Positions 9,801 through 20,629 are shown, counted from the first letter of the stretch. The stretch is DNA of 64,000 nt from Calliopum simillimum (GCA_951812925.1 OX638372.1:88247058-88311057), one strand, 5' to 3'. The notes: generated by a model from the sequence alone, not told the origin. Program-made: numbers and translations.

Positions 9801-12599
9801 TAACAACAACAAAATAAACGGTCACACAGAGCTGGAAAAAAGATAATGCACAAAGAGAAAGACAAAAAGTATAGCACTGACTTTATCTTTTTTGTTTTGA
9901 TTATATTTCGCTTGAATTATAACAGGGATGATAAATGACCTTATCTATTTCGTACCAAATAGCAAAACAAAAGTACTAAAATTGTCCAAAAAGTACCAAA
10001 ATTATTTAATACATTTGTGATCAAATTTTGACCACTGTGCGATTCTAGTATATATTAACACGCAATACAAAAAATTGTCCTACCTTTTTTACTATGTTAA
10101 CGACTTTGAATTATACACCATTAGAAAGGTATTTGAGTGTAAATGTGCACAAAGTTAAAATTATTTCAATATTTTGCAATTAAGGCAGGTAACAAAATAC
10201 ACGGTTACACAGAGCTGAAAAGTGGATACTGCACAAAGAGCAAGACAAAAAGCTGACTGACACTGAATTTATGTTTTTTGTTTTCTTTTCGTTTCACATT
10301 TATCATTGTACCAGGGATGATGTACAAAATAGCAAAAAAAGTACTAAAACTGTCCAAAACGTACCAAAATAATTTAATACTTTTGCAGTCGAATTTTGAC
10401 CATTGAGCGATTCTAGTCATTTTATTTTGGTAATTTTTCATTTGATGGGAAAGTAAGATTTTGTTTTGGTAGTTCCTTCAGAATTTTACCTGTTATCATG
10501 TAATTACCTAGGGCTGAATAGCCGCTTCAGTTAACATACAATTCGTGACGTAAATTCATGTATTTTTCAATAGGGTGAGCATTCGATGTTTTTTGGAAAA
10601 TTTCCACAGGTTATAACTGTCGCGTGCAAAAATTTTATTATTTGCTGGATTTTCGAGTTACGTATATGCCGGGCTTAATATTTTTTTTTTTCAATTCCTT
10701 GATAAAATTAATTAAGAGTCGTTTATCATCTAGTAACCGATAAAAACAGCATTTTTAACCATCAGATTTTCTGTGATTTTATATAAAATATGCTGAGAGC
10801 AGCTAGTTCTGCGTGAATTATGTTTGCTATCCATGTTGGATGCTATTATTAAAACGTACTACTACTTCTAAAATGTATTTATCTGTTTTAAGTGGTAGCT
10901 TGCGTAGTTTTATAAGTATAAGGATGGGAGACTTCAAAAGTTGTGTTTGAGACAAAATTCAAACATAAATTAGAAATTTTTTGACTGTGGTATACATAAT
11001 TTCCATTTTTCAATTAGTTTTATGTAACGATTGAACCTTACTTACCGCATTTCGTAGATATTTTTGCCTGTACGATTTTCAATTGGTGGCCAATAGCTAA
11101 AAGCTAGCAAATATTGCAAATGACGTGATCGCAAAAATTTCGAACGCTCTTTCATTAGACCCAAATATTCCTGAAAATAAATGTATTTCAAAATATAATT
11201 AAATAACTGATAACCAAGTAACACATAAGACGAAAGTAAAATGATTTTGCTAACGATACTTTTTTAAGGATATATATTTTTATTTATGTAACATGGGAAA
11301 AGATGATTAGTTCGATTTTTTTTTGTATTGAATTTTTTTCAAAATTACATGTTGAATTGGAAAAAAACTACAGAACATCTATTTTGGAATATCCTCTTAT
11401 ACTTCTTTAATTCATTGAGTATCGAGACCTTTTTTGTAGAAAAGTTAATGTATGTATATTATTTTCTGAGTTAAACACGATTGAGTAAAAGTTATGTGAC
11501 CTGATTCGGATTCATCATCGATAACTGCATCGAAAATTACTATTAAGTATTATTTTGGCTACAGGCGTTATTTTCAAAAATACCGTTTGTCGACCTTACT
11601 ACAAAAAGAAGTCGATGAATCTATTTAAACATTTTTTTTTAATTCAGAAAGTGCTCACGAGTAATTTGACGACCTTTTTTTTTGAGTTCATGACAACTTA
11701 ATTTGAATTTTTTCTTGGGTGGTCTAAGGTTAAAGGTAGTTTGTGTTTAAATCTCGGCTTTTTATTGAACATTAAGTTATGTTGGATTTTCTTTCTTCTC
11801 AAAAACTTTTTACGCCACATATTTCTAGATTCAACAATAAGTGGGCATTTCTGATAAGTATTCTAGAGTTTAATTTATATTTCCAAAAAGAACAAATATT
11901 ACCATGCTGTACTCAACGAATCAAAGCATATTTTGTGATTGAAAAGCACCGGTATCAGCCTTTAGAAGCGACGAGTACAATATAACACAGATTTTTTTAT
12001 GATTTTGAATTTCTCAGAATATTTTCATTCTTTCAAGTAAAACCGTTTCTTTTATTTACTGAACACACATAACAAAACTTACTGGATCGTGCCACAAATC
12101 TTCTTTGGCCTGATCGATTTTCTCAAACCCACCAGTGTACTTCCATAAATGCAAACATTGATCCATATCGCCAACTTGAACTGTCCACGATCCAACCAGA
12201 TTACATGACAGATTTGCTTTTTTTTCATTGATAAGTTCCACAGTAGTTTTGCTTAAATAAAGCAAATAATTAATATTTTTACATTTTTATTTTTAAAGTA
12301 ACTGGCTTACTAATTCTTTAGGTATTCCACCATTGAATCGGGACGTACATTGTGCGTATGTAAGGCATAAATAATTTCCTTGTCGCTTAGCATGCGACTG
12401 TGCGACTCTTTGGTTGGTTCAATTTTACGTACCAGCAGTTTGCTGAGCCACGAATCCGATTCATTTAATTTTTGAGAGGTAGCTATGCCGCTGTAAAAAT
12501 AGGAAATTAACTACTTTATTTTACATCAGCGCTTTGCCCTTATACTTACCGTACAGCGGTTGTATTTATCAAATTCGTTATATTTCTAAGTTTAATCAT
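6899..12599 (-). CDS. Nipsnap: NIPSNAP, mitochondrial NIPSNAP-domain protein
   Basis: Six exons, in transcript order 12599..12550, 12490..12311, 12251..12083, 11170..11046, 8122..7980 and 7047..6899. They give 816 nt, or 271 aa plus stop, close to the usual length. All junctions are GT..AG and all phases agree. Recognisable stretches are the basic N-terminus [17 protein letters not shown] (mitochondrial targeting), then [39 protein letters not shown], the two dimeric alpha-beta barrel repeats, [18 protein letters not shown] and the C-terminus [17 protein letters not shown]. NIPSNAPs are mitochondrial matrix/outer-face proteins linked to mitophagy signalling in animals. The last exon junction needs the donor at 7979-7978 to keep frame (Trp-Cys-Tyr-Lys). 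The introns are large and hold TEs. Confidence 0.95.
7205..7850. mobile_element. TIR element in Nipsnap intron, contains tRNA-like sequence
   Basis: The ends are inverted: TCCCAACAAACAATTTTATA on the left and TCCCAACAAACAAAAACATT (reverse complement) on the right. Many internal copies of a TTTGGAAAATTTT-like motif occur in both orientations. The element is about 646 bp, with an A on the left flank and T on the right. It contains a degenerate tRNA-Met-like segment at 7464. No transposase ORF is present. Confidence 0.6.
7464..7535 (+). pseudogene. tRNA-Met(CAT)-like pseudogene or SINE head
   Basis: About 72 nt resembles elongator tRNA-Met. GCACGTTAGGTCAGTTGATA matches the acceptor and D arm (A box), ACTCATAATTTGAAAGTC matches the CAT anticodon arm, and ATAGGTTCGATTATTA matches the T arm (B box GGTTCGA). 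The anticodon stem and the acceptor 3' side do not pair well, so it is not a working tRNA. It lies inside the TIR element. Confidence 0.55.
7981..9192. other. Nipsnap exon 5 and non-coding intron sequence
   Basis: Exon 5 ends at 8122. From 8123 to 9192 is intron. A 108-codon minus-strand ORF at 8652-8978 has no recognisable domain. Short inverted fragments occur, but no defined element. Confidence 0.4.
9193..9620 (+). mobile_element. non-autonomous Helitron, tandem unit 1 (428 bp)
   Basis: Starts TCTATATATTAATACG directly after a host A and ends GCGATTCTAG, the TC..CTAG signature of Helitrons. A hairpin GTGATCAAATTTTGACCAC (stem GTG.TCAAA with one mismatch, loop T) lies 7 nt before CTAG. No coding sequence. 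Almost identical to unit 2; I see one clear base difference (9440 region). Confidence 0.8.
9621..10048 (+). mobile_element. non-autonomous Helitron, tandem unit 2 (428 bp)
   Basis: Begins immediately after the CTAG of unit 1, with TCTATATATTAATACG, and ends in CTAG at 10045-10048 with the same 3' hairpin. Exact head-to-tail abutment without host sequence is typical of rolling-circle products. Confidence 0.8.
10049..10416 (+). mobile_element. divergent Helitron, tandem unit 3 (368 bp)
   Basis: Begins TATATATTAACACGC without the leading TC, is about 60 bp shorter through internal deletions, and ends CTAG at 10413-10416 followed by host T. More diverged than units 1 and 2, so it is probably the older copy next to which the others arose. 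Confidence 0.72.
10417..11045. other. Nipsnap intron, nothing recognised
   Basis: AT-rich intron between the Helitron array and exon 4; no element ends found. Confidence 0.4.
11171..12082. other. Nipsnap intron 3, nothing recognised
   Basis: Non-coding AT-rich intron. The short ORF at 11779-11985 has no support. Confidence 0.4.
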
Positions 12600-12939
12600 T
12601 TTTAAGTTGCTCTATATATGGGCTAATAATTTTAATAAAGTGTCGATTGTTCAACTATATGTATATTTGATAAAACCTGCAAAGACAAAATCAAATAAGT
12701 TTAAGAACATTCATTTCGACGTTTTAAAGACATTCATACATTCAGGGATTCTACCGTCTCAGAAAATACATTTTCTAAAGACTATGAAACGGATTATTTC
12801 ACTCTAGTTGGATTACGGCTTACATAAATAATAAGCAGCTAATAGTTGTAACTGTACAGCGCTAAGGATAATGTGTAACAGCTCACCCCTAGACTATTCT
12901 ATGGAGTTGTCTAGACGTTTCTAGACACCAGAATTAATC

Positions 12940-13325
12940 AAATTCACCAAAATTTGGGGTTTATTTCGTTTTTTTGGGCGTTATTTGGTTTAAAATAAAA
13001 AAAAAAAACGAAATAACGCTCAAAAACAAAAAACGGAATAAAGCCCAAATAATTTCCATACAAATAAATTTTGGGCGTTATTTCCAAAATGATTATCGCC
13101 CAAATTTACATGAAAAAAATTTGGCCGATATTTCGTTTTTGATTTTGGGCGTTATTTCATATTTTTTGGGCGATATTTCGTTTTTATTTTGGGCGTTATT
13201 TATTTTTAAAAAATGAATAACGCCCAAAAAAAAAACGAAATAAAGCCCAAATTTCTGTGAGTTATTTCCAAAATGATTATCGCCCAAATTTATTTGAAAA
13301 TAATTTGGACGTTATTTCGTTAATT
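12940..13325. repeat. GGGCGTTATTTCG-type degenerate tandem repeat
   Basis: At least ten imperfect copies of GGGCGTTATTTCGTTTTT, or its complement AACGAAATAACGCCCAAA, in both orientations. The same repeat recurs at about 20838-20905, 29790-29880, 32300-32560 and 33190-33270. No ORF makes sense of it. Confidence 0.7.
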
Positions 13326-13631
13326 TTATGGCAAAATTCAAAAGGAAGTTTATAGCTCAAGCCTTAATGCACACAAAAAAGGGCCTGCTTAAAACACTTA
13401 GCACTTGATGTCACACAGTGTTTAAAACACTAGGCTTTTAGTGCTACTTAGTGTAATTTCTGTTAAGTTGTGGATTGTTTTCATTTTTGTAAAGTTGTTT
13501 TTTGTGTTCAGTACGAATAATTTAATTTTAGTTTTTTAGTTATTTTCGCTTTGTGCTTGTGAATAATTTTTGGTGTTCATATTTTCCATCAGTATTTTAG
13601 ATTTGAATAAATTTGTTAAAAACCTAATATC

Positions 13632-13852
13632 TATATATGAAGCAAAATGAAAAAAGCAAGTGTACAAGCTGAACATTCTTTTGTGACTGATTTAGCTCAA
13701 ATTTGGCAAGTGAAGTACTTTTAAAAAATATTTAAGGGGTTTTTTTAAAAAAAAAAATGCAAAAGTATTTTTGAATTTAAAAAATTCTGTTGAAGAAAAA
13801 TTCACATCAAAATTTTCAGCTGGTACACTTCGCCTTTTTTCCTTCATATATA
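13632..13852. mobile_element. TIR element (MITE), about 220 bp
   Basis: The left end TATATATGAAGCAAAATGAA is matched in inverse by the right end (TATATATGAAGGAAAAAAGG). The subterminal parts also pair (AGTGTACAAGCTGAA and AGTGTACCAGCTGAA). Non-coding interior. Confidence 0.65.
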
Positions 13853-15200
13853 AAATAGAAGTGTAACTTTTAAGCCGCTAAGACGTTCGTAACCATTTTC
13901 ACGTAATATGCTCCAGATGGTTCATAGCTATGCTGAAAGGGCGTAGTACCTCCCATACATAAAAAAACATTTTAAATGCTATACCTTAGCAGGTATAGTA
14001 GCATTTGTTATAAAACTTGATACATCTACATACTGTTTCCATACTTAATCTCAACCGATAACGATTATCGATTAACGATAATGTATGACCTTTGTTTCAA
14101 TGTGGGCGGTGCCACGCCTCCGAATGTAAGTAGGCTCTCACAACTAAAACGTTGTATCGATTTTTATGAAATTTGGGTTTTTAAGTGTGTAAGTGTTAGT
14201 GGCAAACTAATGCATCGATTAACCCTAAGGAACGAAATTAAAAACTTTTTGTATTATATTGAAACTTTTTGTTTTCCAGTGCTACGGCCCTTAAAAGAAA
14301 ATGTGCATACATACATAGTTACCAATAAGAGTTTATTTGCTTAAATTCAGAGTAACGTTAGTCTCTTTAAAGTCATATTGAAGTGGTCGAATGTCGGTCA
14401 CAAAGCAAACACTAGAAGATATAAATAGTACCGGCGAGTAAGTCAAACGAATAAAATTTGAATATCTTATTGATATACGTCGTTGCCCAAAGTCTAAAAA
14501 TACGGAATAAAATTAAAATATCAAATTTAAAGGTCCACAACATTGCGAAATCCTTTTAAACCTTGTAAACCAAATACACTCTTAGAAAACTCATACCATT
14601 AGGTGAAGGTTTATTAAAAAAAGGTTATCTCTAAAACGTTACGGTGACCAAAGAAAATTTTTGTTGTAAAACAAATCAAAAAATCAGTTTTAACCCTAGA
14701 ACTCCTTTGGAGTACATTTTAGACCCCCATATGCAACTTTGTTGGTCTAGGCCACCTCTATAATTTTCCGCAAGCTTCGTAAACTTCATTTCATTTCATT
14801 TTATTTAATCGATTATACCCTATATGTAATGTAAAAAAATGTAATATGATCAAATCGTCACCTCAATTCTACAATAAGGCACCTCTTATTTTGAGATAAT
14901 TCAAAGGATTAATCTTGATAACAAAGCAAAACAGAAAATATTGAATAAGAATTTGCCCTTTGTTCAAGGTTATTGGTGTAAATTAAAGTAGGGAGGCCGC
15001 AAATTATGACGGAAGGACAGAAATTAAATAAAGATCAACCTATAAAAGAATATTGATTATTATTTCAACATACGAATGTACCTATTTTATATTTTTTTAA
15101 CTCTGATCAGATTAATGATAAAAAGTAAAATTAGCACAAAAGCAAGTGGCCCTTATCAAAATATCATAACAAGTAGACATAGTGCACATAGCACATAAAT
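13853..15200. other. repeat-rich intergenic, no gene seen
   Basis: Contains a fragment with the GGGCGGTGCCACGCC motif (about 14104) shared with other repeats, and at about 14855-14890 sequence related to the TIR of the element at 371. The ORF at 14081-14344 is within repeat sequence. Confidence 0.4.
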
Positions 15201-15377
15201 ATGACGGAAGGGGACAAAGTAAAAATCGTTGATTATAGAACTATAGGACAACACGACGAATTCCAATCGATTCCTTCTTTGCAATGCTACTATGTTGACC
15301 CCAATAGAATAGCAGTTGTATTGTCGCAAATTAGTGAAGGTCGTCCCAATGCTGATAAAGTGGTAAAGTGGCTCTGA
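15201..15377 (+). CDS. orphan 58-codon ORF, possibly an exon or TE remnant
   Basis: An ATG-initiated ORF with protein-like composition: MTEGDKVKIVDYRTIGQ, then LQCYYVDPNRIAVVLSQ, ISEGRPNADKVVKWL and stop. I do not recognise the family. Codon use and charge pattern look more like real coding than nearby chance ORFs. It could be one exon of a larger gene or a TE ORF fragment. No splice partner could be placed. Confidence 0.25.
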   Translation: MTEGDKVKIVDYRTIGQHDEFQSIPSLQCYYVDPNRIAVVLSQISEGRPNADKVVKWL

Positions 15378-15960
15378 GGCTGCTGCTTCATCGCATTACA
15401 AATGTAACTTTACAAACTTTTTTCTTTTTTCACGTACCTTTTTGTTTTTCTATGAATTTGTAAAAAATTTATCGCTAATATAAAAAAACACAAAAACCGC
15501 TCGAAAAGAAATGTAAAAAATTAAAACTTTTGCAAGGCCTTATCCGCTTTTGCACTTATTGACCGTATTTGAAGTTATTCTATGTTCTTTAATGTTGCTT
15601 TGCCGTGTTATGTCAGTTTGCGTGTTGTCAGTTGACAGTTTTTGACAGATACATTTTGTTTCTTTTTAGGTGTGTTTAGTTGGTGATATTGTTTATTGAA
15701 TTCTGCAAAGTTTAAAGACCACACGATGAGCCTAGAAATAGAATAGTTTTTGATGGAAATGCAGCAGCCAAAGCTTCGGTTTTATATATATTATCACCTG
15801 AAATATGGGTAAATTTTAGGTTTATTGTTTTACTAAAAAGGACTTTGTTTAAACTCACCATCATGACCAGCATAATGATTACCCGCATAATGGTTAATGA
15901 TCATATTCATATCCAGATGATTGTTTTGCAGCTGTTAGCGACGCTTGTCGCTTTAAAGCG
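15378..15960. other. non-coding, nothing recognised
   Basis: No domain or element end seen. Two near repeats of a His/Gly-coding motif (CATTATGCGGG and CATTATGCTGG, minus strand) lie at about 15868-15898, just past the stop of the zinc-finger exon. Confidence 0.35.
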
Positions 15961-16159
15961 CTAATTTGACGCTTTGTATTTACGACGAATATGCGCATTC
16001 AAACGACAACGGTATTTACTTCTATGCGAACAGTGCGGACATAGATGTGATGGCTCCTTGCCGCATTCATCCTTTTCATGACGATTAAATACAGCCTTCT
16101 TAAAATACACTCTGCCACAATGACACAATGACGACAAACATATTGAACAGGAACTTTGG
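15961..16159 (-). pseudogene. lola-type paired zinc-finger terminal exon, frameshifted
   Basis: On the minus strand the sequence encodes KNPKVPVQYVCRHC in one frame, then GRVYFKKAVFNRHEKDECGK and EPSHLCPHCSHRSKYRCRLN-AHIRRKY..stop in another. Together these form the two linked fingers typical of alternative terminal exons of lola-like BTB genes. The frame is broken by an exact tandem duplication of 8 bp (CACAATGA at 16116-16123 and 16124-16131), lying within the first finger right after its second Cys. A 35/36 bp tandem duplication (16151-16221) lies just upstream in transcript order. Unless the assembly is wrong here, the exon cannot give a normal double finger. It may have belonged to the gene with the exons at 16819-17860. 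Confidence 0.6.
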
Positions 16160-16303
16160 GATTTTTTTCAAGAGTGGCTTAACAAGAACTTTGGGATTTT
16201 TTTTCAAGAGTGGCTTAATTTTCGAAAATTTTATTTTGTCATACGATATGTACTTCAAACCTAAATCTGCAATAAAAAAAAAAAAAAATATTAAAATATA
16301 ATA

Positions 16304-16743
16304 GCCGCATTCACGATCTTGTTGCATCGTAGCAAATGCAAATTTGCAAGAGTAAATAACTGTGAGCACTATTGCAATCGTTTCAGAACAGCTGTTTTTT
16401 GTTTTGCTGTCAAATACTTTTTGAATTTGAAATTTATTTGATATCTTATTTTGATTTAAAATAAATTTTACTGAATAATTGCAATTTGTTTACATTTTAA
16501 TTTCAATTTGTGACAAAAACTGTTGTCAAGAAAATAAAAGTCACTAAGCAATTGTACCAATCACAAATGAAAAAATAAAGTCAGGCACAATAGACTCTTG
16601 GAAATCAATCGTGCAATAGGGTTTTGTCTTGCAAATTTGGTCTTGCTTACAAGACTCTTGCTTTTGAAAAATCAATAGAATTTGTTTTTGTTATTAAAAA
16701 TAATTTTGCATTCGCTACGATGCAACAAGATCGTGAATACGGC
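16304..16743. mobile_element. MITE of the TTCACGATC family, copy 1 (440 bp)
   Basis: The ends are GCCGCATTCACGATCTTGTT on the left and GCCGTATTCACGATCTTGTT on the right (reverse complement), with TIRs of about 38 bp. The flanking 5-mers are TAATA and TAATG, so a TAATA target is likely. Related copies lie at 51680 and 54843. Non-coding. Confidence 0.75.
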
Positions 16744-16818
16744 TAATGAATCATAAAATATTACGTCAAAAAGTCGAAAAAGTCAATAACTCAAAAATTT
16801 TCAACTTCTTGAACTTAC

Positions 16819-17413
16819 GTTTATCTGGTACAAAAATGCTAAATATCGACATATTTCCATTAGTACCTCCAATATTAGCGCTTCCCGTCGAGGTTGCATT
16901 TATGGTTAGCATATCAGCAGTAGTTGCTGTTCCAGCTGGTAAATTAACAATTGTCCCTGTTTGTGGTGCATGTTGCTGTTGTTGTTGCTGATGATGGTGT
17001 GGTGATGGCGAAGGCTGCGGGTGTGGACTAGACATTGGTAAAATTGATGATGTTGCCGAGACACCTCCGGCAGAAGCAACACCAACAATGTTAGTACCAC
17101 TGCTAAGTCTTTCGAGAAGCACCAGATTCGACTGTGATATTGCCGATGGTTGCGAGTGGTCTGAGCCGGATGGTGACGGCGATGCTGTTGCAAGTAACGC
17201 GTTGAGACTTGACGTCGCATTGTTGCTAGCAGATGCAGCTGCTTCGATTACTTTATCTGCAGCTTGTGGCATAGCAAATCCACTTGCATTCGAATCACTA
17301 CTTGGTGAGGGGGCAGCAATTGCTGAATTGGCATTGTTAACAGCGGTGTTGCCAATGCTACCAACAGTCTGCGCTGCAATATCATTGCTAGCTAGTTCCT
17401 GGCAAGATATTGG
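16819..17413 (-). CDS. Ala/Ser/Pro-rich low-complexity exon, with His-Gln run
   Basis: An open exon framed by a good acceptor (TTTATTACAG before CCAATATC) and a good donor (GTAAGT at 16818). It encodes about 198 residues rich in Ala, Ser, Asn and Pro: PISCQELASNDIAAQTVGSI near the start, a PSPSSDSNASG block, SPHPQPSPSPHHHQQQQQQH late, then TSTGSANIGGTNGNMSIFS. No folded domain is visible; such stretches are common in insect transcription factors. It starts in phase 0 and could follow the MADF exons immediately upstream. Evidence for coding is the open frame, splice sites and codon-repeat composition. Confidence 0.5.
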
Positions 17414-17532
17414 CTGTAATAAATTAAAAACAGTTAAGTATTGCATATTGTATATTGAGCAAAATCTGAAAAAAGTCAAAAGAGCTGTGTTTGAAAAGTA
17501 GGGTGGTATACTTATATTAGAATTCGTTCCCC

Positions 17533-17860
17533 CTACCGTTTAGCATCTACGAAAAACTGCATAAGTTTTAAAAAGAACCAGTTTGAGCTCTCCTGCTTCA
17601 TTTCTTTACTGCAGGAATCCCGCAGTGTTTGCCACTTTTTGATACATTTGGTTCCTGAATTCAGTAACAAAAAAAAAAAAAAATAATTTATTTGATATTG
17701 CTGCACAACCAAAATACCTACTTTCAGTTCCAATTTTCGCCGCTATTTCGTGCCAAGCTGATTCTTTACGCTTGTACTGCTGGTACAGCGGACTGCCTCT
17801 GTCGTAAATTGCCGGATAATTTTTCACGGCGTTTATTAATCGCATGGTAAAGCAAGTTTC
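17533..17860 (-). CDS. MADF (Myb/SANT-like) DNA-binding domain, two exons
   Basis: Exon 17860..17722 starts after an ACAG acceptor and encodes ETCFTMRLINAVKNYPAIYD, then RGSPLYQQYKRKESAWHEIA and AKIGTE. Exon 17654 onward encodes RTKCIKKWQTLRDSCSKEMK and then NWFFLKLMQFFVDAKR. Joined with GTAGGT..TTCAG they form a full MADF domain with its three conserved tryptophan/aromatic positions (SAWHEIA, KKWQTLRD, W-FFLKLMQFF). MADF proteins are DNA-binding adaptors, abundant in flies. The true 5' exon is not identified. The 3' end of exon 2 is uncertain: a weak donor TTC|GTAGAT would join in phase to the exon at 17413. A poly-T run of about 17 sits in the intron. Confidence 0.6.
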
Positions 17861-19217
17861 CTGTAATGATTATCCGTATTCATTAAATTTGTCAATTAAG
17901 AGATAAATGGGTCATATGGTATTAGTTGCCCTCTAGGGGGCGTGGCACCGCCCTAAATTTTAAATTTGATCTTGTCATAACTTCCTTCAGTGAGCGTGAT
18001 CGAAGAAGTGCCACACCCACTTTTCAGCCCTTGAAAATTTTGATTCAATAATGCTCGAAAACAACTGCAACAATTTTAATGAAAATTTAGGAGATGTTAC
18101 CTCTGCAAACAAGGATTATTATGTGATGCACCGTTATTCTGGGAAAACTCGTTGAAGGGCGTGGCACCGCCCACAAAAATATAATACGCTATAAAAAGTA
18201 AACTACCAAAGCAATCTTTCTGAATTTAACTGTAGGGAATCTCCTTTTTATAAGGCACCTACGACCTGAAAGTGGGCAAAATATCACCGGTGCGCGTGGA
18301 ACCTCCCATACAAGTAAAACACATTAAATGCAATTTCTCGCAAGTGGTACAACATATTTCGATGAAATTTGGTATGAGTTTAGAACAAAGTCTTACTGAT
18401 ACACTCAGACTGAAGTATTCTAAAAAAAAATTTGATACAGACTGCTTGCTCCACTACAACCAAACTCACTAAAGAGAGTCTTACAAAATACATTTTCGAA
18501 TATCAAACAATTTTTATTCATTCCTCAATATGCATAAATTGCATTCACACTTAGGTGAAACTGCTAGATTTAGTTGCGAAACATCTCAAGATCTTATCGT
18601 TAAAGTTCTTTTCTTCTTGGAGAATTTTTCATTTGTACGTTTGTCAAAGTCATGGTGTCAAAATGTCAACAAACTTGGATTTTTTCATTGCTTACATACC
18701 ACACAATATAAAAGTTAATTTCAACTAAAATGTTTGATCTTAAAGTTGCACATATATATGATATGTATATGGGGCATTCTCTCTCTTCCTTATTAAAATA
18801 TCCCTTCGGATTTTTCCAATGAGACTTTTTTTCCGAGTTATGATCCTTTGAAGATAAGATATTTCAGCAATTGGGTTTTTCGTATGGGTTCCGGATTCAA
18901 AGTAAGAGTCTTATTGGAAATGTTTGAATGTATTTTTCATGAGAGACATTATATTGAAAAAAATATAGTTTAAAAGCTCTAGTATAACTGTGTATACACT
19001 TAGCGAAAAATTGGTTTGTAAAATGAAATACTTTACTTTTGATTCAATGTCAAAAATTAGTTGCAAAGTTCAACGGAAATACGACAACGTGACGTACATG
19101 GTTAATTCTTGTTCTTCTTTTCATGCCTTCTAACCATGTAGTACTTCAAGAAAAAACGTGAATAAGAACAAGAGCGTCGCAATCTTTGTGAGTATGTTGT
19201 GCCGAAAAAAAAGTAAA
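17861..19217. other. repeat-rich non-coding stretch
   Basis: Holds GGGCGTGGCACCGCCC motifs at about 17938 and 18157 and, at 18780-18930, a repeat (TCCGAGTTATGATCCTTTGA) also found at 21610-21900. ORFs at 18272-18718 lie in this repeat sequence and have no domain. Confidence 0.45.
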
Positions 19218-19334
19218 ATGGATTATACCGACGAGTACGAGGAAGCTGAATATTTAAACTTAGCTCTTGAAGAAGAAACCGATCCGGATGATGAAGTTTT
19301 AAAAGCATTTGGAATGGAGAATTTGTTTCTTTGA
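19218..19334 (+). other. acidic 38-codon ORF next to foldback insertion
   Basis: Encodes MDYTDEYEEAEYLNLALEEE, then TDPDDEVLKAFGMENLFL and stop. The stop is directly followed by GTAAGT, a possible splice donor, which is where the foldback element inserted. Could be a TE or gene fragment; not recognised. Confidence 0.25.
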
Positions 19335-19349
19335 AATGTAAGTACATAA

Positions 19350-20629
19350 TGCCAGGAAAGTTAGCCCAGCCATTTTCGAAAATCGAAAAAATTAAAGTTG
19401 TGCTGAATTGTGCTAGAGTTGTGCCGCGTTGTGCCGCAAATTTAAAAAAAAAAATTTCAGTAAGAAAAATTTTATAAGCAAAACAATTTTTCAGATCCGA
19501 ATTAGCTCAACTCTTTTTTATTTTTTGGATTTTCGGCCAAACTTTCCATAGATTCGAAAAAATTAAAATTGTGCTAAGTTGTGCTAGAGTTGTGCCGTAA
19601 ATTTAAAATAAATAACTTCTATAGCAAAAAAGTTTCTTTGGAAAGTACCAATTTCACATCCAAGTTAGCCCAGCCATTTTTGAAATTTAAAAAAAAAAAT
19701 AACTGTGCTGAATAGTGCTAGGGTTGTGCTGCGTTGTGCCGTTAATTTAAAAAAAAAATTTCCAATGACAAAAAAGTTTCTTTGGAAAAGTGCCAATTTC
19801 GCATCCGAGTTAGTCCAGCCATATTTGAAATTTAAAAAAAAAATAGTTGTGCTGAGTTGTGCCGCAAATTTAAAAAAAAAATTTCCAATAACAAAAATTT
19901 TATAAGCAAAACAAATTTTTCAGATCCGAATTAGCCCAACCATTTTTATTTTTTGGATTTTCGGCCCAACTTTCCATTGATTCGAAAAAATTTAAATTGT
20001 GCTAAGTTGTGCTAGAGTTGTGCCACGTTGTGCCGTTAATTTAAAATAAATAACTATAATAACAAAAAAGTTTCTTGGGAAAAGTACCAATTTCGCATCC
20101 GAGTTAGCCCAGCCATTTTTGAAATTTAAAAAAAAAATAGTTGTGCTGAATTGTGCGGTAAATTTAAAATAAATAACTTCAATAACAAAAAAGTTTCTTT
20201 GGAAAAGTGCCAATTTTTAAATTTGTATGTCCTATATTTAAATTTTAATGAATAAAAATAAATTCACATCTACTAATATTTTTTTTTTGGGGGTTATATG
20301 TATGATCGAACTGCATGAAAGTATGCAACAATTTATGTGCCGCATAGAGAGAAGCGTTTACAGTGTTACCGTTTATGAGGAATCCCCAAAGTACGTTTTA
20401 ATGACTAGAGATAAATTTCCGTCATGGATGTCAGTTAAGTTTTCTTTCTTTTAACCATTATAATAGAAGCTTATGTATTTATTTTGGAAAAAGTGGATTT
20501 AAGCTCCGCAAATGTCGAGCGTTTATAAAACGTAATCAAAACTAAATTAAGAAATCGAATTGAATTGAATAAAACCAATTTTGATTTAAAAGCATTGAAT
20601 TGAATTAAATAAAATCGATGTCAAGCAAA
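19350..20629. repeat. left arm of foldback element
   Basis: Outer part: about six irregular subrepeats of 120-175 bp. Each has a GAGTTAGCCCAGCCATTTTT-like block, then GTTGTGCTGAATTGTGCTAG and GTTGTGCCGCGTTGTGCCG blocks and an A-rich block. Inner part (20440-20629) is unique, matching the right arm through ATCGATGTCAAG. Confidence 0.8.

Noticed and set aside
9193..10416. array first considered as a satellite or as LTRs
   Set aside because: Unit edges coincide exactly with TC..CTAG and a 3' hairpin between A and T, and there is no TG..CA terminus or internal retroelement, so Helitrons fit better.
13093..13287. Phe/Gly-rich ORFs across GGGCGTTATTTCG repeats (also at 32284-32570)
   Set aside because: Produced by the short repeat unit read in frame; not a protein gene.
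17088..17501. 137-codon plus-strand ORF, Leu/Ala-rich
   Set aside because: Antisense of the Ala/Ser/Pro exon; hydrophobic look is an artefact of reverse GCN/TCN codons.
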